Shown here: positions 7,497-16,618 of the stretch, one piece after another
Layout: the number at the start of each line of letters is the position of its first letter
Position numbering within the stretch: the stretch's first letter is position 1
Made by a program: the position numbers and the translations under genes
From: Nitrosomonadaceae bacterium
Lineage (GTDB): Bacteria; Pseudomonadota; Gammaproteobacteria; Burkholderiales; Usitatibacteraceae
DNA length: 41,850 nt
Reading direction: 5' to 3'
Assembly: GCA_021300055.1 (NCBI GenBank)
Contig: JAJTHU010000057.1
Coordinates: 1 to 41,850, forward strand
The notes under the pieces: model-generated
Seen by the model: only the letters and a program-made list of their open reading frames with translations
The model's database searches: none
Told to the model about the DNA's origin: nothing

Positions 7497-9047
7497 TCAC
7501 ACGTATGCAAATAGAAGGTAGGCATACACCAACACAATACCGGTGAGCACGGCGACTAGAGTCGCAAGCACGACCGTCTGCGTACGCTGGGTTCGCTCTA
7601 CTCGACGTATCGCGGCCTCGATGCCGCTGAGTTGCGCGGTAGGGTTGCTTTCCAGCGCCCGATGCACCAAGCGCGGGAGTTGCGGCAACGTAGCCGTCCA
7701 AAGTGGTGCTTCGCGCCGTAGCTGGCGAAGCAGTCCACGAACGCCGATTTGCTCGTCCATCCATTTGCGCAAAATCGGTTGCGCGACAGGCCGGAGGTCT
7801 AGTTGCGGATAAAGCTGACGCCCTAACCCCTCAACCTGCAGCAACGTCTTTTGCAGGAGCACGAGTTGTGGCTGGATCTCCATCCTGAACCGGCGCGATA
7901 CCTCAAACAAACGCAGCAATACGTTGCCGAAATAAATCTCGTTGAGAGGTTTGTCGAAGATAGGTTCGCAGACGCTGCGGATCGCCGCTTCAAATTCGTC
8001 CACACGGGTATCGCGCGGCACCCAACCTGCTTCTATGTGCGCAACTGCGACCGCTTTATAGTCGCGGTCGAAGAAGGCCGCGAAGTTTCGCGCAAGGTAA
8101 CTTTTGTCCGCATCAGAGAGCGTGCCCATGATGCCGAAATCCACGCCAGAGTAGATACCATCACGACGTACAAAAATATTGCCCGGATGCATGTCTGCAT
8201 GGAAGAATCCGTCGCGAAAAACTTGTGTAAAGAAAATCTTTACGCCGTCTGTCGCGAGTCTTGCGAGGTCGATGTTGTGTTCTTTGAGAGCGGCAACATC
8301 ATTCACTTGAATCGCATCGATACGCTCCATGACCATGACACTACGTGACGTGTAGTCGAAAAATACTTCCGGTACATAGAGCAAATCGCCCTCGGAAAAA
8401 TTGCGGCGCAGTGTGGAAGCGTTGGACGCCTCTCGAACAAGGTCAAGCTCGTCGTGAATAGACTTGTCAAACTCCGCAACAACCTCTTTTGGTCGGAGAC
8501 GGCGCCCGTCGTCCAGCAGGCTCTCCGCCAGGTCAGCGAACACATAGAGCAGGCCAATATCGTGCTCGATAGTGTCCTTAATGTTGGGACGCAGAATCTT
8601 GACCGCGACTTCCCTACCCTCGAGCTTGCCACGCCCCATCGTTGCGAAGTGCACTTGGGCAATCGATGCAGACGCGACGGGAGTCATCTCAAAATGAGAA
8701 AAGACATCGCGCCAAGAATTGCCGTGTTCATCGTCAAACGCTTGAGTAAGTGTTGACACAACTTCTGCTTCAGCAAAGGGCGGCACTCGATCTTGCAAGC
8801 GCGAGAGCTCACGCGCAATGTCTGCCGGAACGAGGTCAGGACGCGTCGAAAGCAACTGACCAAACTTAACGAATATCGGCCCTAGAGCTTCGAGCGCCAA
8901 GCGCAGCCGCTCCGCGCGCGGCGCAGACGAATGCTGCCAAAAGCCAAGGATCCGCAAGCAAGTTCGCGCGAATCCGCGCGGCAAGAACTCGTGCAGTCCA
9001 AAGCGCAACACCACGTAGGTGATGCGCGAGAGTCGAAGTATCTTCAT
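7497..9047 (-). CDS. ubiB: UbiB-family atypical kinase/ATPase (ubiquinone biosynthesis)
   Basis: ABC1/ADCK/UbiB protein of 516 residues, needed in known systems for ubiquinone synthesis at the inner membrane. Visible motifs: KxGQ as KFGQ (K61-Q64), the Ala-rich loop ASASIAQVHFA near 125-135, the VAVK lysine at K150, the catalytic loop HADMHPGNIF near 283, and the metal-binding DFG as GVDFGIMG near 302. The C-terminus has a hydrophobic helix (about 490-513), as in UbiB. The tracked ORF starts at 9158 inside topB; ATG 9047 gives the usual MKILRLSRITYVVLRFGL start and clears topB by 22 bp, so I use it. It follows topB in the same direction and is likely co-transcribed. No ubiE or ubiJ neighbour is present. 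Confidence 0.9.
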   Translation of the reverse strand: MKILRLSRITYVVLRFGLHEFLPRGFARTCLRILGFWQHSSAPRAERLRLALEALGPIFVKFGQLLSTRPDLVPADIARELSRLQDRVPPFAEAEVVSTLTQAFDDEHGNSWRDVFSHFEMTPVASASIAQVHFATMGRGKLEGREVAVKILRPNIKDTIEHDIGLLYVFADLAESLLDDGRRLRPKEVVAEFDKSIHDELDLVREASNASTLRRNFSEGDLLYVPEVFFDYTSRSVMVMERIDAIQVNDVAALKEHNIDLARLATDGVKIFFTQVFRDGFFHADMHPGNIFVRRDGIYSGVDFGIMGTLSDADKSYLARNFAAFFDRDYKAVAVAHIEAGWVPRDTRVDEFEAAIRSVCEPIFDKPLNEIYFGNVLLRLFEVSRRFRMEIQPQLVLLQKTLLQVEGLGRQLYPQLDLRPVAQPILRKWMDEQIGVRGLLRQLRREAPLWTATLPQLPRLVHRALESNPTAQLSGIEAAIRRVERTQRTQTVVLATLVAVLTGIVLVYAYLLFAYV

Positions 9048-9069
9048 GAACACTCGCGAGGCGCGCTGA

Positions 9070-11880
9070 TCAGCTTGCCTTGCGCTTGCGCGCGACTGGC
9101 TTCTTGGCTGCTGTGGGTTTGGCGACTGACTTGGCCGCCTTAGGCTTGCTCGGCGCATCTTCAGTCACCGCCTCAGCGATTGCCCTGCTTGAACGCTTCG
9201 GTTTGCTAGCCGTTGCCGACAAACCACCCTTCTCCTCAAGTAGCGCGAGCGCTTCCTCAAGTGAAATCGAATCGGCCTTTTTCTTGTCGCGAATCGTTGC
9301 GTTGGTATCGCCGTGCTTCACATACGGTCCATAACGTCCGGCATAAACGCTCACCGGTGCGCCGTCAACCGGATGCTTACCTAAAATGCGTAGCGCACCG
9401 GCAGGCGCGCGCGCTGCACGCGCTCCGCCTTTGGCTGTTGCCGGATCGCGTTGCTCAAACTCGAAGCCGATCTTGCCGTCAGGTTGTTTGACGAGGAACG
9501 CCGAGAATGGCCGGCCTTTCTTGCTGATGAAGTTATCGAGTAGCGGCGTTTTGCCTTTTACCAACAGCTCAGCCATCTCAGAGCGCTCGATCGCTCGCTT
9601 GAGGATGGTGCGTCCTGAGCGGAAGTCGCAAGTTTTACTGGCGCCAACTGCCTTCTCGCAAACATAGGCGTTTGGTGTTTCGAAAACGCGCGAATCGCAC
9701 TTCGGGCAATTTCCGAGCGGCTCTTGGCCACTAAAGTCCGGCTCTTCGTCGTCGCCAATCTGGTCGCCCCATGAAAACTCGACGCCAAGGTCCTTGTTCA
9801 GAATCAAATTCGCCGAGAATGCTCGGCCCTGCCGACTTCGAAAACCGTCTAGCGGCCCGACTTCGCGCTTTGTGATTAGCGTTTCTGCTTCAGAAGCCTC
9901 AAGTTGCCGCCCCGCGAGAATTTTCCAGAACGCAAAATCGCATTTGATGCACGCAAACTTTTTGTAGTTCTCGTGTACTTCTCCACCGCATTTCGGGCAT
10001 GGGGTCGATAGTGCACCGAAGTCGCCTGGGATCGTGTCATGTTCGAAATTCTTGGCCTGACCAACGATGTGCTCGGTCATGTCAACAATCTGCGCCATGA
10101 ACTCTTCGCGCGACATCTTGCCTTCTTGCATTTGCGCGAGCTTGTGCTCCCACTCAGCCGTCATCTCGGGCGAGTAAAGCTCGGGAATGCCTAAGCCGTG
10201 CAACGCGATCATTAATGAAGAGGCCTTTGCCGTGGGGATCAACTCCCGCCCTTCTCGATGGACATACTTTTCAAACAGCAGGCCTTCGATGATCGCCGCG
10301 CGGGTGGCAGGCGTACCTAAGCCCTTCTCTTTCATCGCCGCACGCAGCTCTTCGTCATCGATCGCCTTGCCCGCCCCTTCCATCGCCGACAGCAAGGTTG
10401 CTTCGGTGTACCTCGCGGGCGGCTTGGTCGTATTTGCCTTCACCTCGACAGATTCAGCCTTTACCTTTTCCCCCGCCTTGACTGGAGCAAGATTGGTCGA
10501 AGCCGTTTCGTCATCTGCGTCGCGCCCATAGACGGCAAGCCATCCGGGATTCACGAGCACCTTGCCTTCGGATTTGAACGCCTCGCCCTCCACGCGCGTG
10601 ATGCGCGTAGTTTGCAAGAACTCAGCCGCCGGATAAAACACTGCCAAGAAACGCTTGACGACGAAGTCATACAACTTCTGCTCGATCTCGTTCAGCGACT
10701 TTGGCGCCTGCAACGTTGGGATGATCGCGAAGTGGTCTGAGACCTTTGCGTTGTCAAAGATACGTTTGTTAGGCTTTACCCAACCGCTGTCCAACACCTT
10801 TTTCGCGGCGACGTTGTATTCACCCTCTTTGAGCATTTCGAGAGTTTTCTTGACGGTTGGGAGATAGTCCTCGGGCAAGGCGCGCGAGTCTGTTCGCGGA
10901 TACGTCAGCACTTTGTGCTTCTCGTATAGCGCTTGCGCGAGACCTAGGGTCGTCTTTGCGGAAAAACCGAAGCGGCTGTTGGCCTCGCGTTGCAATGAAG
11001 TCAGGTCAAACAACAGGGGCGAGGCCTGAGTCGTTGGCTTGGCTTCTTCTTCAACCACGCCCTGTTTACCCAAGCACTTGGTGACGATGGCTTGCGCTCG
11101 CCTCTCGTCCCAGAGACGCTCGGCCTTGAGGTGTTCGTCGTCGTCAGATTTCTTGAATTTTTCATCAAACCAGCGCCCCGGATAATCACCACCCGCAGCT
11201 GAAAAAATACCGTGCACTTCCCAGTAGTCGCGCGGCTTAAAAGCCTTAATGCGCTCTTCGCGCTCGACCATGATCGCCAAGGTTGGTGTCTGTACGCGCC
11301 CGACGGTGGTAAGTTGAAAGCCCCCCGACTTCGAATTAAACGCCGTCATCGCGCGAGTGCCGTTGATGCCCACCAGCCAATCAGATTCAGAACGGCACAC
11401 GGCCGCGTCGGCCAAACCTTGTTTGGCCGACCCCGGCATCAAATCTTTGAATCCATCGCGAATCGCGCTTTGCGTCATCGACTGCAACCAAAGCCGCTTG
11501 ATGGGCTGCTTGGCTTTGGCGAATTGCACGATGTAGCGGAAGATCAACTCACCTTCGCGACCCGCGTCACAGGCGTTAATGAGCGTAGTGACGTCTTTGC
11601 GCTTAATCAGCTTGAGCAGCACCTTGAGGCGCGACTCTGTCTTTTCGATGGGACGCAACGCAAAGTGAGAGGGGATAGCTGGCAGGTGAGCGAACGTCCA
11701 CTTGCCACGCTTGACCTCTTCTTCTTCGGGCATCGCGATTTCAACGAGGTGCCCGACTGCCGAGGAGAGGACGTAATCATCACTCTCAAAATACTCGGCA
11801 TGCTTGGTAAATCCACCCAGCGCTTTCGCGATATCGTTTGCGACGGAGGGCTTTTCAGCAATGATGAGGCTTTTGGACAT
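9070..11880 (-). CDS. topB: DNA topoisomerase III with zinc-ribbon and basic C-terminal extension
   Basis: Type IA topoisomerase of 936 residues that passes single strands through a transient 5'-phosphotyrosine break. The Toprim domain is at about 1-150, with D105 and E109 in ACDAGREGE. The catalytic tyrosine is Y327 in LTYPRTDSRALP. The core is followed by two cysteine clusters: CPKCGG...CIKC near 627-650 and CPKCDS...CEK...C near 722-752. Topoisomerase C-terminal repeats come next (KTPLLDNFISKKGRPF, LGKHPVDGAPVSVYAGRYGPYVKHG), then a Lys/Ala-rich tail from about 880. The core (MSKSLIIAEKPSVANDIAKAL) is TopB-like and the tail is like that of TopA. It lies where betaproteobacteria often carry a topoisomerase after dprA. 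The start at 11880 has AAGGGA almost touching it. Confidence 0.93.
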   Translation of the reverse strand: MSKSLIIAEKPSVANDIAKALGGFTKHAEYFESDDYVLSSAVGHLVEIAMPEEEEVKRGKWTFAHLPAIPSHFALRPIEKTESRLKVLLKLIKRKDVTTLINACDAGREGELIFRYIVQFAKAKQPIKRLWLQSMTQSAIRDGFKDLMPGSAKQGLADAAVCRSESDWLVGINGTRAMTAFNSKSGGFQLTTVGRVQTPTLAIMVEREERIKAFKPRDYWEVHGIFSAAGGDYPGRWFDEKFKKSDDDEHLKAERLWDERRAQAIVTKCLGKQGVVEEEAKPTTQASPLLFDLTSLQREANSRFGFSAKTTLGLAQALYEKHKVLTYPRTDSRALPEDYLPTVKKTLEMLKEGEYNVAAKKVLDSGWVKPNKRIFDNAKVSDHFAIIPTLQAPKSLNEIEQKLYDFVVKRFLAVFYPAAEFLQTTRITRVEGEAFKSEGKVLVNPGWLAVYGRDADDETASTNLAPVKAGEKVKAESVEVKANTTKPPARYTEATLLSAMEGAGKAIDDEELRAAMKEKGLGTPATRAAIIEGLLFEKYVHREGRELIPTAKASSLMIALHGLGIPELYSPEMTAEWEHKLAQMQEGKMSREEFMAQIVDMTEHIVGQAKNFEHDTIPGDFGALSTPCPKCGGEVHENYKKFACIKCDFAFWKILAGRQLEASEAETLITKREVGPLDGFRSRQGRAFSANLILNKDLGVEFSWGDQIGDDEEPDFSGQEPLGNCPKCDSRVFETPNAYVCEKAVGASKTCDFRSGRTILKRAIERSEMAELLVKGKTPLLDNFISKKGRPFSAFLVKQPDGKIGFEFEQRDPATAKGGARAARAPAGALRILGKHPVDGAPVSVYAGRYGPYVKHGDTNATIRDKKKADSISLEEALALLEEKGGLSATASKPKRSSRAIAEAVTEDAPSKPKAAKSVAKPTAAKKPVARKRKAS

Positions 11881-12121
11881 TCCCTTGTGCTTTCAAAAGT
11901 TTGTTCACGCGTACGCAAAGGCCATCACAGCTCTTACGTGGGGCGCACATGATATGCGTTAGCCGCTTGCAAGCGCAAGCTAAACATTTTTTCAAAGTCC
12001 CGACGGGCGTTCCTGACCCGCTAGCCTGTGAGCTGAAATAAGCAAGTAACCCACGCGCGTGGACGCGATTCAACAGTGCAACTGCTTGGTGTAATCCGCT
12101 TGGATGATGCGCTACATCGCG

Positions 12122-13219
12122 CTAGAGCACACGTTGAAACCGACCGCCGGGAAGCTGTGAAATGATCCCCTGTATTTCCCAGAGGCTTAGTTTTCCCATG
12201 AGCGCTGGTGCGCTCTCTCCAGTACGAACCGCTAGTTCGTCAACACTAAACGGGTCGAATCCCATTGCATCACGCAATGCCGACGGCAGCTCGGATTCAT
12301 CGACCACATCTGATGCGCCGCTTCCAACTGCCATACCGAGCCAACCAAGTTCACGCAACACGTCTGATGCATCTTCCACTAGTTTCGCGCCTTGTTTAAT
12401 CAGGCCATGCCCACCCCTAGAGAGCGGTGAGTGAATAGACCCTGGAATCGCGAACACGTCTCGCCCATGATCGGCTGCACACCGCGCCGTGATGAGCGAA
12501 CCGGATGCGATGGCCGCTTCTACGACCAGCACGCCGAGGGATAGGCCACTAATGATGCGGTTCCGACGTGGAAAATTCTCAGCTAGCGGGGGCGTCCCGA
12601 GAGGATGTTCTGATAGCAGCAAGCCTTTTTCAGCAATCTCGCGCGCTAGCGGCGCATTGCGCGCTGGATATACCCGATCAAGTCCGGTACCGACCACGGC
12701 GATGGTCGATCCCGCTGCGTTCAGCGCGCCACGGTGTGCAGCCGCGTCAATGCCCAACGCAAGTCCCGGTACCACAGTTAGGGCCGATGTAGAGAATGCC
12801 TGTGCAAATCTTGTTGCTGTTTCACTGCCACTCGGCGTCGCGTTGCGGCTGCCGACAACCGCGATGCACTGCCGCTCCACAAGCGCTCGCTGACCCTTTC
12901 CATAGAGCAAGACAGGTGGATCGGGAATTTCGCGAAGCAATGCTGGATAGTCCGGCGCACCAATGGTAATGAGGTGATTGTTGGGTTCTGCGGCCCACTC
13001 AAGAGCAACTCGTATTTGGGATGTGCCATCAAATGCAAATATCGCATTCGCAGCGTCTGCGCCAAGCACTTGCGCGAGGTGTTGCTCTGTCGCTCCGCGT
13101 ATAGCCTTCGCCGATCCAAAGTTTTTCAGCAGTCGCTGTGTGCGTACGCTCCCAATGTTGGGCAGGAGACTAAGCCAGAGCCAATCCTCAGCGTCATCGC
13201 GGGTAGTCAAGTAAGGCAT
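12122..13219 (-). CDS. dprA: DNA-processing protein DprA (Smf)
   Basis: Cytoplasmic single-strand DNA-binding protein that loads RecA onto incoming DNA during transformation. 365 residues from ATG 13219. An N-terminal helical part (DWLWLSLLPNIGSVRTQRLL) is followed by the Rossmann-like DprA fold: VVGSRNATPSG at 121-131, GLALGIDAAAHRGAL near 155-168, and FPRRNRIISGLS. The C-terminal winged-helix (DML1-like) domain covers about 305-365. The tracked start at 13255 is TTG; ATG 13219 has GAAGG upstream and gives MPYLTTRDDAEDWL, so I prefer it. It follows lysM by 153 bp, probably in one operon. Confidence 0.93.
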   Translation of the reverse strand: MPYLTTRDDAEDWLWLSLLPNIGSVRTQRLLKNFGSAKAIRGATEQHLAQVLGADAANAIFAFDGTSQIRVALEWAAEPNNHLITIGAPDYPALLREIPDPPVLLYGKGQRALVERQCIAVVGSRNATPSGSETATRFAQAFSTSALTVVPGLALGIDAAAHRGALNAAGSTIAVVGTGLDRVYPARNAPLAREIAEKGLLLSEHPLGTPPLAENFPRRNRIISGLSLGVLVVEAAIASGSLITARCAADHGRDVFAIPGSIHSPLSRGGHGLIKQGAKLVEDASDVLRELGWLGMAVGSGASDVVDESELPSALRDAMGFDPFSVDELAVRTGESAPALMGKLSLWEIQGIISQLPGGRFQRVL

Positions 13220-13372
13220 GCGCAGCCTTCGTTCGCTCAGAAGAAGGCTGTGCAACGCGCATCGAATGCGGCGCGTTTACGCTCGACGCTTAAGTCGAGA
13301 CAGGTTGAATCAAATGTGAGACTTCACGACGCACCAAGCGCGCTTGTTCGCGCTGGGCGTATGAGCTGAGTG

Positions 13373-14545
13373 TTAGGGGCTTTGCACGATGTCGCCGACC
13401 TTGATGGGTCGTTTAGACGACATCACGAGCGCGTAGGAGACACGATCAAACACGCGAAACACGACCGCAAGACCGTTGCGCTCCAGCGGCAGCTGGACTT
13501 CAGCGGGGATACCTTCTTTTTCACGCCATGCTGCAGGCAGCAGTGACTTTGGTGACCAGCCTTTGCTGGTCTCTTCGCCAGTGTTCGTCGCCACCACCGA
13601 GCCACCGGTCTGTAGCGCAAGCACGTTACCCGCTTCGATACCACTGCGGCGACCAAGATTGAGAACGATGATCGAATACTGTGCGGTCTCCGTCACGCCG
13701 CCGACCACCGCTGCGACTGCCCCTGAAACCTTCTGCTCCGGCGCGCGCGGGCTGTACTGCGGCAGCGACACGTCACTGGCTGGCGTGAGTCTGTCGCCAC
13801 GATTGATTTCTTTAGTCGAGCGCAGAATCTCAAGCGTCGAAGGCGTTGTTTGTCCCTGCCCGAAGCGCGTCACGCGCGCGTCACCCAAGTACTCTGCCTC
13901 AAAGCCCAAGACTTCGCCGGTCACCGGATCGGTAATCCCCTTGCCCGGGCGGTATACGTTCCAACGAACGCCTTGATCAGCCTGCATACCGACGGCATAA
14001 ACGACGTTACCCGCACCGACGATGACGCGATTGTCTTCTGACGCGACGATTCGCGGTGCCTTATTCAGCGCGTCGGCCTCAGCCACCAGAGGAGCGCTCA
14101 AAAACGGCGCAATGACGCGCGCCGGAATGGATGGAATCGCTTGACCGATGCGTTCTTCGCGGATGCGCGGAGAGAGTCTGGCGCTGTCGCTGCTGCCTGA
14201 TGCAGACATCAACGTGAGCATTGGGCGGCCGCTCGCATCAAATGAAAGTTTCACCACGTCACCTGGATAGATTAGGTGTGGGTTCTTGATCTGGTCACGG
14301 TTCATGTTCCAGATCTCGGGCCAACGCCACGGCTCTTTCAGGAACTTGCCCGAAATATCCCAAAGGGTATCGCCCTTGACCACGGTATAGATGGTCGGGG
14401 CATCGTTGTTGAGTTGGAGCGGGTTATCTTTCGCTGCAACCTTGGTAGCCGCACCTTTGCTAGGGGCCGCTTCTTGGGCGGTTGGCAACGTTGGGGTTAG
14501 CGCGAAAAGCGCTGCTGCAACGAGGATTCCGGGTTTTTTGTGCAT
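13373..14545 (-). CDS. secreted LysM-domain protein
   Basis: 390-residue exported protein with a Sec signal peptide at about 1-23 (KKPGILVAAALFALTPTLPTAQ) and one LysM peptidoglycan-binding domain at about 52-100 (YTVVKGDTLWDISGKFL ... NPHLIYPGDVVKL). The rest, about 290 residues, has no enzymatic motif that I can see. Proteins of this architecture sit beside dprA in many betaproteobacteria and are divergent from def; their role is undefined, probably in the envelope. The start at 14545 has AGG about ten bases upstream. It is the first gene of the lysM-dprA unit. Confidence 0.9.
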   Translation of the reverse strand: MHKKPGILVAAALFALTPTLPTAQEAAPSKGAATKVAAKDNPLQLNNDAPTIYTVVKGDTLWDISGKFLKEPWRWPEIWNMNRDQIKNPHLIYPGDVVKLSFDASGRPMLTLMSASGSSDSARLSPRIREERIGQAIPSIPARVIAPFLSAPLVAEADALNKAPRIVASEDNRVIVGAGNVVYAVGMQADQGVRWNVYRPGKGITDPVTGEVLGFEAEYLGDARVTRFGQGQTTPSTLEILRSTKEINRGDRLTPASDVSLPQYSPRAPEQKVSGAVAAVVGGVTETAQYSIIVLNLGRRSGIEAGNVLALQTGGSVVATNTGEETSKGWSPKSLLPAAWREKEGIPAEVQLPLERNGLAVVFRVFDRVSYALVMSSKRPIKVGDIVQSP

Positions 14546-14839
14546 ATTCCTGGCCTACCTCTGAAATACGTGCCGATTTTGACTGCGCGACCCCGTTGGT
14601 CGCACCGGCACCGAGGGTGTCAACTCGTCCTGTCGATTTGCCTTAAGCGCCGCTTTCCAATACACTTACGAGTCGGCTGAACGAGTAGCTGGACGATTTC
14701 TAAGGCGCTTCGCCTCGCCGTCGGTTCAGGCGGTTGATCCAGAGCCGGTCCAGAGACGAACTCCGCACCACGGTTTGTCGCCGAAACTTAAGGTATTACT
14801 TTAAGATTCTGCACCTAATTTATTCAATTCGCAAGCAAA
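14546..14839. promoter_or_regulatory. divergent intergenic region lysM/def
   Basis: 294 bp with no gene on either strand. It must hold the promoters of the minus-strand lysM-dprA unit and the plus-strand def-fmt-rsmB-ntrYX unit. The def-proximal 60 bp are AT-rich (TAAGGTATTACTTTAAG), suiting a sigma-70 promoter, but no hexamer pair with good spacing stands out. The def start at 14840 lacks a visible Shine-Dalgarno sequence. Confidence 0.5.
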
Positions 14840-15397
14840 ATGGCCATTCTTGACGTCCTGACTTATCCCGATCCCCTGCTTCACCGCATCGCTGAACCCG
14901 TCAAGATAATTGATAGCAAAATCAAGAAGTTAGTCGACGACATGGCGGAAACCATGTACGCAGCGCCTGGAATTGGACTGGCTGCGACGCAAGTCGGCGA
15001 ACTCAAGCGCATCATGGTGATCGACATTACCGAAGACAAAAGCCAGCTCCGCGTTTTCATCAATCCTGAGGTCATTCGCAAAGAAGGTCTCGCGGTTCAT
15101 GAGGAGGGCTGTCTGTCCGTCCCAGGGTTCTATGACAAAGTAGAGCGCGCTGAAACGGTGATGGTGACCGCGCTTGACCGCGAGGGTCAGCGCTTTACCA
15201 TCAATGCTTCCGGGCTGCTCGCGGTTTGTATCCAGCACGAGATCGACCATCTCGACGGACACGTATTCGTTGAGTACCTCTCACCGCTCAAATCCAACCG
15301 AATCAAGAACAAGCTTATCAAGCGTCAACGCGAACTTGAGCGTGAGGCAGAGTTGTCTCAACCACGTCGCCGTATCTCTGCTGCTGCACGCGCCTAA
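14840..15397 (+). CDS. def: peptide deformylase
   Basis: Metalloenzyme that removes the formyl group from new proteins. 185 residues with all three family motifs: [10 protein letters not shown] (44-53), EGCLSVPG with metal ligand C91, and QHEIDHLDG with H133, catalytic E134 and H137. The basic C-terminal tail ([24 protein letters not shown]) is slightly longer than in the E. coli enzyme. The partner fmt follows after an intrinsic terminator. Function is secure from the motifs. Confidence 0.97.
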   Translation: MAILDVLTYPDPLLHRIAEPVKIIDSKIKKLVDDMAETMYAAPGIGLAATQVGELKRIMVIDITEDKSQLRVFINPEVIRKEGLAVHEEGCLSVPGFYDKVERAETVMVTALDREGQRFTINASGLLAVCIQHEIDHLDGHVFVEYLSPLKSNRIKNKLIKRQRELEREAELSQPRRRISAAARA

Positions 15398-15426
15398 GTC
15401 TGCGCTTGCGGCGCTGTCATACCGCC

Positions 15427-15457
15427 AAAAAACGCCGACCTGACGTCGGCGTTTTTT
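15427..15457. terminator. intrinsic terminator between def and fmt
   Basis: A 7-bp CGCCGAC/GTCGGCG stem with a 5-base loop is extended by A6 on the left and T6 on the right, so it can work in both directions. It lies about 30 bp after the def stop and should reduce read-through into fmt. Confidence 0.85.
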
Positions 15458-15530
15458 GTTTATGCTTCCCCCACGTTTCGGCTAACTATCTCGATTTCGC
15501 TCGCACGGCCGTATTGGAAAACGCTCCGTC

Positions 15531-16454
15531 ATGAAACTGATCTTCGCCGGCACTCCACCATTCGCTGCAGCCGCGCTAAGCGCGTTGCACGATGCCGGTC
15601 ACGAAGTTGCGCTCGTGCTAACGCAGCCGGACCGCCCTGCAGGACGCGGCATGAAACTCACGGCATCGGCCGTCGCCTTAACCGCTGGCAGCTTAGGGTT
15701 ACCCACGCTCAAACCGGTCTCCCTCAAGGACGACGCCATTCAGGCGGCGCTCCGACAAGTTAACGCAGACGTCATGGTGGTCGCGGCTTACGGACTGCTT
15801 CTGCCCAAAGCCGTACTGGACATCCCTCGGCACGGCTGCATCAATATTCACGCATCGTTATTGCCGCGTTGGCGCGGCGCGGCTCCCATCCAACGCGCCA
15901 TTGAAGCCGGGGACGGTGAAACCGGGATCGACATCATGCAGATGGAGGTCGGTCTCGACACCGGCCCTGTCCTGCATGAAAGGCGCATTGCGGTCGCGCC
16001 CGACGATACTGCCGCAACGCTCACGGAAAAGCTCACTGCGCTCGGCGCGACGGCGATTGTCGAGGCACTTCATGACCTGCCCAGCCTGACACCGCGCCCC
16101 CAAGACGCGGCACTCGCGAGCTATGCCAATAAACTCAGCAAATCCGAAGCCATCATCGATTGGGCCGCCCCAGCCAGTCAAATCGAGCGGCGCTTGCGCG
16201 CGTTCGATCCGTTCCCTGGTTGCGAGACTCGCCTCGGGGGTGAGCGTCTGAGAATTTGGCGTGGCAAGGTGGTCCCGCGCGCGCAAGCCGCAGCGCCGGG
16301 CGAAATCTACGCAACGTCGCCACACGAGCTCGTTATCGCCTGCGGCGTCGATGCACTCCAGGTACTGCAGGCGCAGCGCGACGGTGGCAAACGCGTGCAA
16401 GTCCACGATCTACTGCAATCCATGCCGTTAAAGGTAGGGCAAAAATGTCAATGA
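15531..16454 (+). CDS. fmt: methionyl-tRNA formyltransferase
   Basis: Transfers a formyl group from 10-formyl-tetrahydrofolate to initiator Met-tRNA. 307 residues, close to the usual 310-315. The N-terminal transferase domain shows FAGTPPFAA, QPDRPAGRG, and the catalytic region NIHASLLPRWRGAAPI with N106 and H108; LDTGPVL supplies the conserved Asp. The C-terminal tRNA-binding domain begins near 205 (KLSKSEAIIDW). The stop at 16452-16454 overlaps by 10 bp an ATG at 16445 that opens the rsmB frame, which points to coupled translation of the two. Confidence 0.96.
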   Translation: MKLIFAGTPPFAAAALSALHDAGHEVALVLTQPDRPAGRGMKLTASAVALTAGSLGLPTLKPVSLKDDAIQAALRQVNADVMVVAAYGLLLPKAVLDIPRHGCINIHASLLPRWRGAAPIQRAIEAGDGETGIDIMQMEVGLDTGPVLHERRIAVAPDDTAATLTEKLTALGATAIVEALHDLPSLTPRPQDAALASYANKLSKSEAIIDWAAPASQIERRLRAFDPFPGCETRLGGERLRIWRGKVVPRAQAAAPGEIYATSPHELVIACGVDALQVLQAQRDGGKRVQVHDLLQSMPLKVGQKCQ

Positions 16455-16618
16455 AGCGTCGCTCGCCTCCGAACAAACCCCGGGGAACTGCGACACCACC
16501 GATCGCAGCGACGGATGCACGCACAGCCACTGCGGACACCGCACCCACACTGCCAGCGGGCGCTGTTCGCGGCATGGTGTTGGTGCAGGTCGTCGCGTAG
16601 CAGGTCGTCGGGCGCGTC
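16445..16618 (+). other. 5' part of the rsmB reading frame, cut by an in-frame TAG
   Basis: ATG 16445, overlapping the fmt stop, opens a 51-codon ORF starting MSMKRRSPPNKPRG and ending VRGMVLVQVVA, then TAG at 16598-16600. The same frame continues with QVVGRV straight into the rsmB start codon at 16619. By alignment from memory with E. coli RsmB (RSMAAQAVEQVVEQGQSL), the residues on both sides of the stop form the first helix of the NusB-like domain. The frame therefore looks like one ancestral coding sequence broken by an amber codon, or a sequencing error. Confidence 0.7.

Noticed and set aside
11961-11992. GCTTGC/GCAAGC hairpin followed by T6 on the plus strand
   Set aside because: No plus-strand gene ends here, and the T-run is separated from the stem by several bases; not called a terminator.
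12001-12121. Possible smg (DUF494) gene or remnant between dprA and topB
   Set aside because: I looked because smg often lies here in betaproteobacteria; no frame in 11881-12121 resembles it. The 72-residue minus ORF 11855..12073 has no domain and overlaps topB.
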